A stretch of DNA of 46,806 bases from Myxococcales bacterium. Lineage in GTDB: Bacteria; Myxococcota_A; SURF-8. The DNA is taken from positions 1-46,806 of the forward strand of contig QZKR01000169.1 of NCBI GenBank assembly GCA_003598065.1, in the 5' to 3' direction. The notes under the pieces were generated by a model. It ran no database searches. It saw nothing but the letters and a program-made list of their open reading frames with translations, and had not been told where the DNA came from. The translations under genes and the position numbers were made by a program. Below are positions 1-9,800 of this stretch, piece by piece (position 1 is the stretch's first letter; each line of letters starts with the position of its first letter).

Positions 1-2
1 TG

Positions 3-785
3 GTGGAGGCGCTCAACAACATCGCCGACGATTACGACGCCGACGAGGAACTGGCCGACAAAATGTCGAGGGCGATGGCTTATCCGATCCTCACGGTCGT
101 CATCGCCGCGGCGGTGTTTTTCGTCGTCCTCGTTTTCGTCGTGCCTACCTTCAGCCGCGCCTACGAAGCCCACAGCATGTCGTTGCCTTTCGTCACTTCG
201 ATCCTCGTGGGCTTGAGCCATTTCATCACCGGCTACTGGTGGCTGTGGATTCCGCTGCTGGCGCTGGGCGTCTATGCGCTGCGACGGCGGATCGTGTCCA
301 ACGTCCACTATTTCGACGGCCTCGTGCTGCGCATCCCCGTCATCGGCCCGATCCTCATCATGGGCTCGCTGGCCCGTTTCGCCTCGACGTTGAAAGTGCT
401 GCTGACCAACGGCGTGCCGATCCTGCGCAGCCTGGAACTGGCCCGCGGCGCGGTGAACAACACGGTGATCGAGGACGTCATTCGCCGCATGGAGAAGAAC
501 GTCGAAGCCGGCAAGTCGCTGGTGCAACCGATGGCCGAGGCCGGCTTCTTCCCGCCGATCGTCGTCGATATGCTGTTCGTCGGCGAGGAATCGGCGAAGC
601 TGCCCTTCGTCCTCGAACATGTCGTGAAGACGCTCCGGCTTCAGCTCGAACGCACCATCGGCCGGCTTTCCCTGACTCTCGGTCCGGTGATGACGCTGAT
701 CGTCGGCGGGCTCGTGCTGCTCATTTCGCTGTCGCTGTTCATCCCCTACTTCGACTTCCTCTCGGCGCTTCCCGACATGCGCTGA
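3..785 (+). CDS. Type II secretion / type IV pilus inner-membrane protein, GspF/PilC family (5' partial)
   Basis: The frame is open to the left edge of the window, so the GTG at position 3 is probably internal and this is the C-terminal two thirds of a protein of about 400 residues. The family forms the polytopic inner-membrane platform that couples the assembly ATPase to pseudopilin polymerisation. Visible are a hydrophobic segment near residues 25-50, another near 75-95, a second T2SSF-type cytoplasmic domain around residues 115-220 (ARFASTLKVLLTNGVPILRS and the family-typical GEESAKL), and a final membrane helix near 225-250. The order of helix, cytoplasmic domain and terminal helix matches the second half of GspF/PilC. 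A strong terminator follows directly and no pseudopilin gene follows, so this is the last gene of its operon. Whether it serves secretion or pili cannot be decided from this fragment. Confidence 0.9.
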   Translation: MEALNNIADDYDADEELADKMSRAMAYPILTVVIAAAVFFVVLVFVVPTFSRAYEAHSMSLPFVTSILVGLSHFITGYWWLWIPLLALGVYALRRRIVSNVHYFDGLVLRIPVIGPILIMGSLARFASTLKVLLTNGVPILRSLELARGAVNNTVIEDVIRRMEKNVEAGKSLVQPMAEAGFFPPIVVDMLFVGEESAKLPFVLEHVVKTLRLQLERTIGRLSLTLGPVMTLIVGGLVLLISLSLFIPYFDFLSALPDMR

Positions 786-825
786 GGGCGGTTCCCTGCC
801 CTTCTCGCGCCGGAGCAGCTTTGTA

Positions 826-854
826 GGATGGGCATTTTTTATGCCCATCCTTTT
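826..854 (+). terminator. Rho-independent terminator after the GspF/PilC gene
   Basis: A perfect 10-bp stem pairs GGATGGGCAT (826-835) with ATGCCCATCC (841-850) around a 5-nt T loop, and TTTT follows at once with more T-rich sequence to 862. It lies 40 nt after the stop codon of the GspF/PilC gene, which fits termination of that operon. The stem sequence recurs in the next hairpin, so it may also belong to a dispersed repeat family. Confidence 0.75.
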
Positions 855-862
855 CCGTTTTT

Positions 863-885
863 GATGGGCAAGAAAATTGCCCATC
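863..885. repeat. Second hairpin sharing the GATGGGCA stem
   Basis: GATGGGCAA (863-871) pairs perfectly with TTGCCCATC (877-885) around a GAAAA loop. The stem repeats the core of the hairpin at 826-850, giving four GATGGGCA/TGCCCATC arms within 60 bp. It has no T-tract downstream, so it is less likely to be a terminator on the plus strand. It could be part of a REP-like or other small palindromic repeat. Confidence 0.6.
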
Positions 886-988
886 CTGCGCCTGCTACAC
901 CATTTGTGAATTATGAAATTTTCTGGCGATTTTAACCGCGACACGTTAGCGTCGGGACCACGATTCACCGTCGTGCGAGGAGAGTTCC

Positions 989-1615
989 ATGCCGACCAAA
1001 ACCGCAACCCCGTCCGGCCGCGACGCCGCCCCGCTCAAGGTTATCATCCGCTACGCCACGGATAGCGACATGCCGAAGGTCTGGCGGCTGGATCGGCTCA
1101 ACCTGGAGGAGAACTGGGACATCCATCCGACGACGGGCTATCCGCTCTCGCCCGATGGCTTTGCGCGCCGGCATCGCGAGGGCATCCAGCGCTGGTTCTC
1201 GCCGGAAAACCACCGCGTCATCGTCGCCGAGGCGGACGGCGAAATCGTCGGCCTCGCCTGGTACGGCATGCAGCGCGATTCGGTGTTCGATTTCGAGGTG
1301 GGCTTTCTCTATTCGATCGTCGTGGATCCGCGCTGGCGGCGGCTCGGCCTGGCGCGCAAACTGCTGGAGGAATTCAAGCGCCGCGCGGCGCTCACCGGCG
1401 CAAAGCTCGTCCGGCTGGCCGTTTTGCACAACAATTATCGGGCCATCAATCTCTACCGAAAGCTGGGCTTCTTCGACGAAACGCATTACATGCTCGCCCG
1501 CCTGGAGCCCACGGCTCCGGAAAAAGCCAAAAGCGAAGCCAAGGCGCGCAAAACGCAAGAGGCCGCGGCGAAGCCCGCCAAGCCGCGCAAGCGCAAACCG
1601 GCGGCTACCAGTTGA
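989..1615 (+). CDS. GNAT family N-acetyltransferase with a basic C-terminal tail
   Basis: The 208-residue protein carries a GNAT fold at about residues 10-170. The acetyl-CoA binding motif A is visible as VVDPRWRRLGLARKLLEEF near residue 112-130, and motif B includes HNNYRAINLYRKLGF, the usual end of ribosomal RimI-like and related enzymes. The family transfers an acetyl group from acetyl-CoA to an amine; the substrate cannot be predicted here. The last 35 residues or so form a Lys/Ala/Pro-rich tail ending PRKRKPAATS, unusual for the family and suggestive of nucleic acid or ribosome contact (inference). The ATG is preceded by GAGGAGAG at about 977-984, a good ribosome binding site. Its 3' end overlaps the convergent transglycosylase gene by 11 nt. 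Confidence 0.88.
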   Translation: MPTKTATPSGRDAAPLKVIIRYATDSDMPKVWRLDRLNLEENWDIHPTTGYPLSPDGFARRHREGIQRWFSPENHRVIVAEADGEIVGLAWYGMQRDSVFDFEVGFLYSIVVDPRWRRLGLARKLLEEFKRRAALTGAKLVRLAVLHNNYRAINLYRKLGFFDETHYMLARLEPTAPEKAKSEAKARKTQEAAAKPAKPRKRKPAATS

Positions 1616-4502
1616 TGTTGTTTTCGTAAGTGTAATCGAGCGGCTTGAGCAAATCCCACGCCGTGTAGTGGCCGGTGTAAAGCCAGCGGTAAGCGGCGAC
1701 GTTCTTCAGCACCAGCTTCACGTAATCGCGCGTCTGCGCGAACTCCAGGCATTCCAGGAATTCGTCCCATTCCAAGTCGGGATTGCGCTTCATCCATACC
1801 GCGACGTTGTGCGGCCCGCCGTTGTAGCTGGCGATGGCCAGCGGCCACTGGCCGTGGAACTTCTTCAACAGTTCGGCCAGATACCACGTCCCGTAACGGA
1901 TGTTCACCGCCGGATCGAAAAGCTGGCTGCGGTTGAAGGCGTCGTCGCCCATGCCCGCCGCGATGCGGTCGCCCGTAGCCGGCATCACCTGCGTCAGCCC
2001 GATGGCGTTGACGGTTGAAATGGCGTCGGGATCGAACCAGCTTTCCTTGTGCATCACGGCGACGATCAGGTCGTCGGGAACGCCGAAGCGGTCGGCGTTT
2101 TCGACGATCGGCGTATGAAAGGCCGGCGGATACAGGAACCGCTCGCCGAGCTTCCAGGGAATCAGGCGGCGGAGGCGGCGGTCCATCAGCTTGGAATAGA
2201 CGCGGAAAGCCAGGGCATGGTCTCCCTGGCGCAAAAACGCTCCCATCAGATCGACGAAAACATCCGGCTTGACGGCATCCAGCGCCGCGCCGCGCGCTTG
2301 AAGCAGGCGTTCCCCCTCGGGCGTGGTCGAACCCGAACGCAGCACGGGTATCTTTTTCTTCGAGGCCATCAACCGCAGCGTCAACCGCGCCAGGGCGCGA
2401 TGGGCCTCCTCGTCCAGCCCCACCGCCTCCCACTGCCGCGCCTTCGCCAGATCGGGGAAAAGATAGCGCCACGCCTCGGCGGTTTCATCCAACCTTTTGG
2501 CGCGCGGACGCCAGCTCTTTTCCACGCGCCCCGCCACGTCGCGCACATAGGCCGCCTGTCCTTCGCGGAAGCGATCGAGCGAATACGGCATATCTATCTC
2601 TCGCTGCCGACGCTCGTTCTCCCACTCTTCCAGCCGCTCGCCGTAATACGCCTCCACCTCCTCATCCGCAACATCAACCGCCGTTTCGGCTTCCGCCTGC
2701 CGGCGCATCGGTTCCGGAAGCAGATGGGCGTTTTCGATCGTCTCCATTTCCTCCAGCCGCGAGGCGGCCAAAAGGCGATGGTAGGTGAAGCGCCGTTCGC
2801 CGGCGAGGAAAACGTAATAGCGTTTGGCCTGCTCCAATTCGCCGCGCTTCTGATGGATGCGGCCGATCCAGTAGCGGCAAGCGTTCGGGAACGCCGAACG
2901 GGGAAAGGCGTTGGTCAACTCGTGGAACTGCGCCAGGGTGCGGTCGAAATCGCCATCCTGATAGGCGTACCAGCCGCGAAACCACATCGCCTTGGCCGTC
3001 AGGGCGGCGCGGGGGTAGGCGTCGATGAATTCCCGCAGCAATCCGTCCGCCTTGTCGCGCAATTTCGGATCGGCGCCGAGTATCCAGCCCCCCATAAAAC
3101 GGGCGTTCTGCGCGTAGGAGCTGTCCGGAAAACGATCCGCCAGAGCAAGGTAGGCGCGGCTCGCCTCTTCCAGGCGGTTCATGCGTCCGAGCGCCTTGGC
3201 CGTCTGGTTGAGGTATTCGTCGCCGCGCTCCGCGGGGGCCGTCGGATCGGCGGAGAGCGCCCGAAACACGGCCAGAGCTTCTTCGTAGCGCTGAGCGCCG
3301 GTGAGCGCGACGCCTCTGGCGTAGCGCAGCTTGGCGGAGGTCTCCGGGTCGAGGCCCGCCGGCGCGGGATCCTGGTTTTCCCAGCGGTCGATGAGCTCCA
3401 GAATTTCATCGAAAGCCCAGAGGACGCGCTTGGGCGCTATCTGGGCGAGCAGGGCCCCGGCGGATTCGGGAGGCTCGACAAGTCCCAGGGCGCGCAGTTC
3501 GCGCAAGCGGCGCTCGGCGGCGCTAAGGAAATGACAATCGGGACACAACGGCGGCACGGCGGCGAGCAGGGCCGCCTCGCGTTTCGTGTCGCCAAGCCGA
3601 CGATAAGCCAACCCCTTCAGCCAGAGCAGATCTCCCTCGCGCGGATGCGGACCCGTGAAAGTCTCCTCGTGCGCTTTCCGCAGGGTTGACGCCTCGGCGA
3701 GCGCGGATTTGTATTTGCCGAGGGCGATCAGGCACTCGATAACACGCACCTCGGCGTCGTGGTGATGAGCGCCTTCTCCGGGGACGATGCCTGTTTTTTT
3801 CGGTGGGGCGCTCTCGGCGGGGGCGACGCCCGCTTCCTTCGGCTGAACGCTTTCGCCAGGGACGACGCTCGTTCCCTCCGAAGGAGCGCCCTCGCCGGGG
3901 GCGAGGCCCGGTTTCTCCATCGGGGCGGCATAATACGCAATGAGCTTCGTATACTGCTCTTTCGCTTCGGCATATTTTTCGCGTTCGAACAAACCTTCGG
4001 CCCACTCCCAGCGCAGGTCATCCTCCAGGAGAGGAAACGCGCCGATGGCTTTTCCCAGGAAAGACGCGGCGGCCTCTTCGCGGCCGAGCCGTAAATAGGC
4101 AATACCGGAAAGCAAGTGGCCGCGCGCGGCCCACTCGCCGCCGTGCCGGCTTTGGCGCAACGCATCCAGAGCGACGGCGGCCTGCTCCCACTTTTTTTCG
4201 CGGACCATGCCGAGGATCGCCTCGTATAGCTTCGCGGCGGCGGCGCGCTTGTGGCCCTTGGGGAGCGCATAGGGATTGGGCGGCGGAGGCGGCGCGGCGG
4301 GCTTCTTTTTAGCCTTTGGGGCCGGAGCGGTTTTCTTCGTCTTCTTCTCAACCGGCTTTTTTTTCGGCGGCTTGGTCTTAGCCGCTTTGCCCGATGGCTT
4401 GGCTGAATCGGCGGCGACCGGCTCCGCCGCCGCCGCAGGTTCCGCCATCCCGCCGGTCGCAACCAGGGAAAGTACAACAAGCATCAAAAGCAGCGCGCGC
4501 AT
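1605..4502 (-). CDS. Large lytic murein transglycosylase (SLT domain) with TPR-like helical repeats
   Basis: The 965-residue exported protein begins with a signal peptide (hydrophobic residues 3-19). A Lys/Pro/Ala-rich linker to about residue 80 includes a run of prolines. A long alpha-helical TPR-like superhelix follows, resembling the U-ring of soluble lytic transglycosylases. The C-terminal catalytic domain spans about residues 800-950. The probable catalytic acid is E820 in HKESWFDPDA, followed by the GLTQVMPATG and YNGGP motifs. The family cleaves the MurNAc-GlcNAc bond of peptidoglycan in the periplasm to give 1,6-anhydro products. It is longer than Slt70 (about 645 residues), mainly because of the linker and extra repeats. 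It is the last gene of a four-gene minus-strand operon, 13 nt after the SRPBCC gene. Confidence 0.92.
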   Translation of the reverse strand: MRALLLMLVVLSLVATGGMAEPAAAAEPVAADSAKPSGKAAKTKPPKKKPVEKKTKKTAPAPKAKKKPAAPPPPPNPYALPKGHKRAAAAKLYEAILGMVREKKWEQAAVALDALRQSRHGGEWAARGHLLSGIAYLRLGREEAAASFLGKAIGAFPLLEDDLRWEWAEGLFEREKYAEAKEQYTKLIAYYAAPMEKPGLAPGEGAPSEGTSVVPGESVQPKEAGVAPAESAPPKKTGIVPGEGAHHHDAEVRVIECLIALGKYKSALAEASTLRKAHEETFTGPHPREGDLLWLKGLAYRRLGDTKREAALLAAVPPLCPDCHFLSAAERRLRELRALGLVEPPESAGALLAQIAPKRVLWAFDEILELIDRWENQDPAPAGLDPETSAKLRYARGVALTGAQRYEEALAVFRALSADPTAPAERGDEYLNQTAKALGRMNRLEEASRAYLALADRFPDSSYAQNARFMGGWILGADPKLRDKADGLLREFIDAYPRAALTAKAMWFRGWYAYQDGDFDRTLAQFHELTNAFPRSAFPNACRYWIGRIHQKRGELEQAKRYYVFLAGERRFTYHRLLAASRLEEMETIENAHLLPEPMRRQAEAETAVDVADEEVEAYYGERLEEWENERRQREIDMPYSLDRFREGQAAYVRDVAGRVEKSWRPRAKRLDETAEAWRYLFPDLAKARQWEAVGLDEEAHRALARLTLRLMASKKKIPVLRSGSTTPEGERLLQARGAALDAVKPDVFVDLMGAFLRQGDHALAFRVYSKLMDRRLRRLIPWKLGERFLYPPAFHTPIVENADRFGVPDDLIVAVMHKESWFDPDAISTVNAIGLTQVMPATGDRIAAGMGDDAFNRSQLFDPAVNIRYGTWYLAELLKKFHGQWPLAIASYNGGPHNVAVWMKRNPDLEWDEFLECLEFAQTRDYVKLVLKNVAAYRWLYTGHYTAWDLLKPLDYTYENNINW
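3753..3908 (-). repeat. Four degenerate 13-residue tandem repeats inside the transglycosylase
   Basis: Four consecutive 39-bp units encode GLAPGEGAPSEGT, SVVPGESVQPKEA, GVAPAESAPPKKT and GIVPGEGAHHHDA. They form a flexible Pro/Gly/Glu insert between two helical hairpins of the superhelix. The regular length and changing residues suggest slippage-driven expansion of a tolerated loop. Confidence 0.75.
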
Positions 4503-4515
4503 GAATGGATGCCGA

Positions 4516-4950
4516 TCAGTCTTTCAGGGTTTCGATGCGTGTTTTGAAGCGTTCCAGCAATTCGGGAAGAGCGAAGCCGACGAGTTTGGTGGAAACGACC
4601 TTCGGAATAAGCCCCTTGATGGTGATTTGTTGAACATAGGCCAGACTGACCTGCCGGCGATCCAGGGCCTCTATTTCCCACGAGCCTTCCACGCTCTTGA
4701 GCCAGTTGGAGGCGACGAGCGTCCAGGAAAGGCGGCGGTAGGGCTCCTCGATCAGGTCGAGCGTATAGGTGACGGGCAAACCGAAGATGGCGATGCCGAA
4801 ACGGACGCGCTTGCCGTGGGGGCGCGCCTCCAGAATCTCCACATGCTGCACTTCCGGAATGAATGAGGCATAGCTCGGGTAGTCGATGAGAACGGCAAAC
4901 GCCTTTTCGGGCGTGGAATCGACTTCTATTGTACGCCGAGCCTGAGGCAT
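4516..4950 (-). CDS. SRPBCC (START-like, COQ10/RatA-type) family protein
   Basis: The 144-residue protein fits a single SRPBCC hydrophobic-cavity domain. It starts RRTIEVDSTPEKAFAVLIDY, continues with YASFIPEVQHVEIL and ends in a long helix containing LPELLERFKTRIETL, the order seen in COQ10/polyketide-cyclase-like proteins. Members bind lipids, quinones or other hydrophobic ligands, or act as ribosome-associated factors; the ligand here is unknown. There is no signal peptide, so it is probably cytoplasmic. It sits between a DUF2461 gene (23 nt upstream) and the transglycosylase (13 nt downstream), with probable co-transcription. The ATG at 4950 gives a domain of normal length. Confidence 0.85.
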   Translation of the reverse strand: MPQARRTIEVDSTPEKAFAVLIDYPSYASFIPEVQHVEILEARPHGKRVRFGIAIFGLPVTYTLDLIEEPYRRLSWTLVASNWLKSVEGSWEIEALDRRQVSLAYVQQITIKGLIPKVVSTKLVGFALPELLERFKTRIETLKD

Positions 4951-4973
4951 GGCTGCAAAAACCTCTTAGGCGG

Positions 4974-5684
4974 TCAGCCGCCGATTCCTTTCACCATCTC
5001 CAGAAGCCAACGGTGCAAAGGAAGCATACCCTTAAATCGCTCCACCACCAAATCGACGAACTCGGGGCCATGCACCGCCTTGGAGATTTTTTCCTCATGC
5101 CAGGCATACAAGCCGTCGTGCAGCAGATAGGGCGCGTTCGAATGGGCGGGGTCGTAGCCGCGCGGCGTCTTCTTATATTTCTCGCCGCCGAGCGCGAAAC
5201 CTTCTTTTTTCGTCTTCTCCGCCGCCTTCACCAGTTCCTTGCCGGCTTTCGGATGGACGACGGCTTCGCGGTAAGCTTCCAACAGCGGTTTGGAGAAACA
5301 GTACACGCCTCCGCCGAGTCCGATCGTCGGCGGCTCCAACTGGAAATAAAAGCTCGGCGATTCCATCTTCTCGCGCGGACCTTCCCACCAGAGAATGCCG
5401 AGGTGCGTCTTGTAGGGCGACTTGTCTTTGCTGAAACGCGTGTCGCGGTAGATGCGGAAAATCGAACCGTTCGTGGACGGTATCGCCTGGATGTCCGGCG
5501 CGTATTTCGACAGCCGTACGCCCACGGCGGCGACAAACGCCTTCGCCGGCTGGAGGACGAAGGTTTCGTAGTCGGTCTTATGCGCCTCGAACCATTTCTT
5601 GTCGTTGTGGGCGGTGAGATCGACGAAAAATTGCACCGCCTCCTTCGGAAATCCCCTGAACGGACCGATGGGTTCCTGCTTCAT
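4974..5684 (-). CDS. DUF2461 family protein (TIGR02453-like)
   Basis: The 236-residue protein fits the DUF2461 family: it begins with FRGFPKEAVQFFVDLTAHND and KKWFEAHK, followed by RIYRDTRFSKDKSPYKTH and a glycine-rich segment, IGLGGGVYCF. These conserved features are recognised from memory of the family, whose biochemical role is not established. No signal peptide or membrane segment is evident. The reading frame stays open further upstream to 6533, but that part overlaps the next gene in another frame. The ATG at 5684, encoding MKQEPIG, is the sensible start, 14 nt after the glycosidase-like gene. It is the second gene of the four-gene operon. Confidence 0.87.
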   Translation of the reverse strand: MKQEPIGPFRGFPKEAVQFFVDLTAHNDKKWFEAHKTDYETFVLQPAKAFVAAVGVRLSKYAPDIQAIPSTNGSIFRIYRDTRFSKDKSPYKTHLGILWWEGPREKMESPSFYFQLEPPTIGLGGGVYCFSKPLLEAYREAVVHPKAGKELVKAAEKTKKEGFALGGEKYKKTPRGYDPAHSNAPYLLHDGLYAWHEEKISKAVHGPEFVDLVVERFKGMLPLHRWLLEMVKGIGG

Positions 5685-5698
5685 CCGCGCTGGCCTTT

Positions 5699-6526
5699 CT
5701 ATGGGGAAGGATTTTGAGGTTTGCGAACGAACGCGACGCCGACCGGCACGGGCCAGCCGCCGACGATGTCGAACGTGAATTCGCCGATACTCGCGCTCAA
5801 TTGAGCCGACGGTCCGCCGTCGAGCATCAGCGCCTGGCGGCAACCCAGCCCGCCTTCCGCCTCCGGTTTCGCCATCAGCCGGGCCAGGTCTCCCGCCTCG
5901 GCCTGGCCGCGATCCGTGACCGCCACAATAACCATCTTTCCATCGGGTTGAACCCCCAACGCGGCGCGACGGGAAACCTGGGGCTTCAACGTCAACGGCT
6001 TTCCATCGACGATGATGCGCGGCCCCACCTGCATGGCGAAATCCACATTCGACGGCGGATGCTCGAACCAGTCTCTCGTGTGCATCAGATTCGCTTTGCC
6101 ATCCGCAATGTAGAAAACACCCCAATCGGCGCGGCGCAACGGGTTGAACTCTTTGCCTCCGGAGATGACGAGCCCCAGCGGACGGCCCTTTTCGTCGAAG
6201 AACGTGCCGTTCACGGCTAATTCCGCGCCGAGCCGTTCCCGCATCTCCCGCGCCGTGGCTGTTTTCGTTTCGGAAGCGAATTGGCGGGCGTCGGCCGCCA
6301 ATACGGCAAATGCGGATAGGTCGATCTTGAATGCCTGGAGACGGAACGACTCGGCGGCCGGCGGTACGGCGGCCTCGATGTGGGCGGTTTCCAGGCCGGG
6401 CGCCAGGCGTGTCCATGCGCCAGCGGCTTTTTCCGCCGGCGGCACGACATCGGCGGCGACGGCCGCCGCGCCAAAAAGCGCGACGCACCAGCCGATCGCG
6501 CTCGCCCATGTGTTCCTGCCCGGCAC
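5699..6526 (-). CDS. Secreted phosphodiester glycosidase family protein (NAGPA/DUF2233-like)
   Basis: The 275-residue protein has an N-terminal signal peptide with a likely cut after AAVA near residue 24. Its NAGPA-type domain is shown by LAVNGTFFDEKG, a central block of beta strands, and ALMLDGGPSAQL near the C-terminus; the paired NG/DGG motifs are characteristic of the family. Relatives hydrolyse phosphodiester-linked sugars or act in exopolysaccharide and peptidoglycan-related processes. Because it shares an operon with a lytic transglycosylase, a cell-envelope role is plausible (inference). It begins with GTG at 6526, preceded by AAGGGG about 8 nt upstream; no in-frame ATG fits the signal peptide as well. 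It is the first gene of the operon. Confidence 0.85.
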   Translation of the reverse strand: MPGRNTWASAIGWCVALFGAAAVAADVVPPAEKAAGAWTRLAPGLETAHIEAAVPPAAESFRLQAFKIDLSAFAVLAADARQFASETKTATAREMRERLGAELAVNGTFFDEKGRPLGLVISGGKEFNPLRRADWGVFYIADGKANLMHTRDWFEHPPSNVDFAMQVGPRIIVDGKPLTLKPQVSRRAALGVQPDGKMVIVAVTDRGQAEAGDLARLMAKPEAEGGLGCRQALMLDGGPSAQLSASIGEFTFDIVGGWPVPVGVAFVRKPQNPSP

Positions 6527-6732
6527 GTCCCACCCCTTACGGGTAATTTGCCCTTGGCCCTATCGAAACCATTGGCGGCAAGATGCCGTTCCGACGATCG
6601 TCTTTTGAATCATACATGCTTCATGTGTCGCTGCCAATGGAGATTTGGGGCCGGACCTTTAGCCGTCGATAAGATTCGTCGCCATTCTCAACATTGACTC
6701 TTAAAATGGAATTTTACTGAATTTTCTAACAG

Positions 6733-6761
6733 TTGACTTCCGCCGCCATTGCTCATAAATT
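6733..6761 (+). promoter_or_regulatory. Putative sigma70-type promoter for the Cys-rich lipoprotein gene
   Basis: The intergenic stretch 6527-6819 separates divergent genes. TTGACT (6733-6738) and TAAATT (6756-6761) are separated by exactly 17 bp, about 60 bp upstream of the start codon of the plus-strand gene. The stretch is AT-richer than its surroundings. A second TTGACT lies at about 6694. No convincing promoter for the divergent minus-strand operon was seen. Confidence 0.5.
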
Positions 6762-6819
6762 CGTATCGTAAGAAAATAAGGTGCGGAATCTCGATTTGTC
6801 CCCATGAAAAAGGACGCCG

Positions 6820-9800
6820 ATGATGGCCAGGAAATCCATCCTGAAACCGGAGCCGGGAGCCGTTCGCCTCCGCCACGTTCTCCGGGTGCTGCCGCTTTTT
6901 CTTTTGGTCTCCGCCTGCAGCGGCGCGGATCTGAAGGTGACGGACTTCGGCGACCAGGATGCCGCCGACGCGCAATCGGACGGGGACGAAGAAGCATCCG
7001 AAGAGGATGAGATCATCGAAGCCGGCGAAGACGAAACGGAACCGGAGGAAGAGGAAATCGTCCCGGACGGCGACGAGGAAGACGCCGAGATCTCCGACGA
7101 GGGCGAAGAAGAAGAGCATGAAGCCTGCGTATGCGACGCCGCCGGCCCCTGCTGCGACGGATGCCAGCCGATCGCCGAGGGGGAGACATGTCCCGACGAC
7201 GACCTCGCCTGCACCAGCGACGCCTGCGAAATCGGCGTTTGCCAGCATCGCCTTGCCAGCGGCTTCTGCCTGATCGATGACGCCTGCATGGAAAAAGATT
7301 CGGTCGATCCGGAAAACGCCTGCCTGCATTGCGATCCCGCGACGGCCGACGACCGCTGGAGCGAAGTCGCCGACGGTTCGCCCTGCCCCGGCGACGCCCT
7401 GGACTGCACGGCCGATCTTTGCCTGGAAGGGGAATGCGCCCATTCCCCCGATGCGGAGCATTGCGTCATCAACGGCGTCTGTATCGACGCCGGTACGCTG
7501 CATCCCGAACTGCCCTGTTACGCATGCGACCCCGATACCGCTTCTATCGCCTGGTCGCCGGTCAGCGATCAACCCTGTCCCAGCGACGGACTGGGCTGCA
7601 CCGACGACCGCTGCCAAAACGGCGAATGCGTCCATGAGGTCGAATCTCGCTTCTGCGCCATCTCCGGCGCGTGCGTCTCCGCCGGCGCGCGGCATCCCGA
7701 GTTCGAATGCCTTCTCTGCGATCCCGATCTCAACCGCACGGCGTGGTCGGAGGCAATGGGCGTGGAGTGCACGGAGGACAATCTCGCCTGCACCTTCGAT
7801 CTGTGCATGGAAGGCGAATGCCAGCATATTATCTCGGAGGAAAACTGCCTGATCGGCGGAGCATGCGTGGCGAACGGCGCGCCGGGACCCGACAGCGCCT
7901 GCCAGATCTGCTCGCCGCAAGAAGATCCCCTCGGCTGGTCGCCGCACGCCGATGGCACGCCCTGCGCCGACGACCAGCGCGCCTGCACGACGGACGCCTG
8001 CCAGAACGGCGCTTGCACCCATGTCGTCGTCGCCGGCTTTTGCCTGATCGGTAACGCCTGCTACGAAGACGGCCAGTCGAGCCCGGCGACGTACTGCCAA
8101 TACTGCGACGCGGCTTTTTCCTCCCGCCAGTGGCGCAACCGCCAGACGGGCGCGGATTGCAGCCTGGATCAATGCGTCGTCAGCGGCCATTGCGACGGCG
8201 GAGCCTGCCTCGCCGAAGAGTACATCCCCAACGACTGCGGCGATTACGAATGCGGCCTTTCCCCGAGCGGCTGCTTCGAATGCGGCGAATGCGACCCCGA
8301 CACGCAAATCTGCTGGCTCGACGAAGCGGGCGACCGCCATCTCTGCGCGCCGGACAGAGGCGGAGACTGCGGCGACGCGAGCGGCCTGCAGAATTTCAGC
8401 CCCTGGCCGATGCATGCGCAGTGCCCCACTCACCAGGGGCGCGGCGACGCCGTCGGCCCGGCGCATCCGACGATGAAATGGATTTTCGAAACGGAAGGCG
8501 ACGTCGCCTCCGCCCCGGCGATCGCCGCCGACGGAACGATCTACGTCGCTTCAGGCGATGGCAAGGTGTACGCCCTTTACGACGACGGCGCGGTCAAATG
8601 GATCTACGAGACCGGCGCGGCAAGCTCCGTAACGCCCGCCATCGGCGCGGACGGCGCAGTCTACGTCGGTTCCCAGGATGCGACGCTTTATGCGTTTACG
8701 CCGACGGGGCTTCTGCGCTGGAGCGCCGACCTGGGCGGACCGGTCGGACGTTCCTCGCCCGCCATCGGCGGCAGCGGACTCGTTTACCTCGGCGCGCACA
8801 ACAACGTGCTTTACGCCGTCAACCGCACGAATTCCCTCATCACCTGGCTCTTCCCCTCCGCCGGCCAGATCGATTCTTCCCCGGCCGTCGGCGAGGACGG
8901 GACGATTTACGTCGGATCGCAGGATCAGAAACTCTACGCCATCCGCTCCAACGGCACGCTCAAATGGTCGTTGACCACGGTCGGCCCCCTGCGCGGCTCG
9001 CCGGCCATCGGCGCGGACGGGACGATCTATATCGGCACGCAGGACGGCCGGCTGCACGCCCTCGATGCGGCGGGCGGCGCACGCTGGTCGAGCGACAGCG
9101 GCGGAGAGATCCGTTACGCCTCGCCCGCCATCGGCCAAGACGGAACGATTTACATCGGCAATCGGGAAGGCGCTCTCACCGCTTTCAACCCGGACGGCAC
9201 GCAACGCTGGCGGTTTCTGGCGGACCATCCCATCGAATCGGCCGTCGGCATCGACGGCGGCGGGAACCTCTATTTCGGTTCGGGAAGCGACGGCGTTCCG
9301 GGCGGCAAGCTTTACGCCGTCGATCCCGACGGGAACATGCTCTGGTCGTACTCCCTCGCCTCGGCCAGCCGCAGCGGCGGGGCGATCGGCGCGGACGGCG
9401 CGGTTTACTTCGGCTCGGACGACGACACCGTCCTCGCCTTCCAAGACTGCGAAGCGAACGCAGCATGGTGCGGCGCGGACCGACGCTACCACTGCAACGC
9501 AAGCGGCACGGGCCTGAGCGGCGCTCCGGAAAACTGTCCCGGCGGCTGTCATTGGGACCTCTGCATGCAGGATCATGCGATTCGCCTCGCGTCCGGTTTC
9601 GGCGGCCTGCTTACCGCCCCGGATTCAAGTTCGCTGCGAATACCCAAGCCGCACTTGACCATCGAGGCATGGATCAGAGTCGAAAGCGGCCAGCCGGGGC
9701 AGATCCTCGCCAAGGGAACCTGGGCGACGTCTTCGGTCAATTACGTTCTCTCGGTCGCCTGCTCGGCGAGCGATTGCACTCTCGCCTTGGGGTTGAACCA

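Noticed and set aside
2049..3689. Plus-strand open frame of 546 codons
   Set aside because: It is antisense to the lytic transglycosylase with its clear SLT domain; GC-rich DNA commonly leaves such shadow frames.
4974..6533. Longer form of the DUF2461 protein starting at 6533
   Set aside because: The extension is a shadow of the phosphodiester glycosidase gene, which has a signal peptide and family motifs in its own frame.
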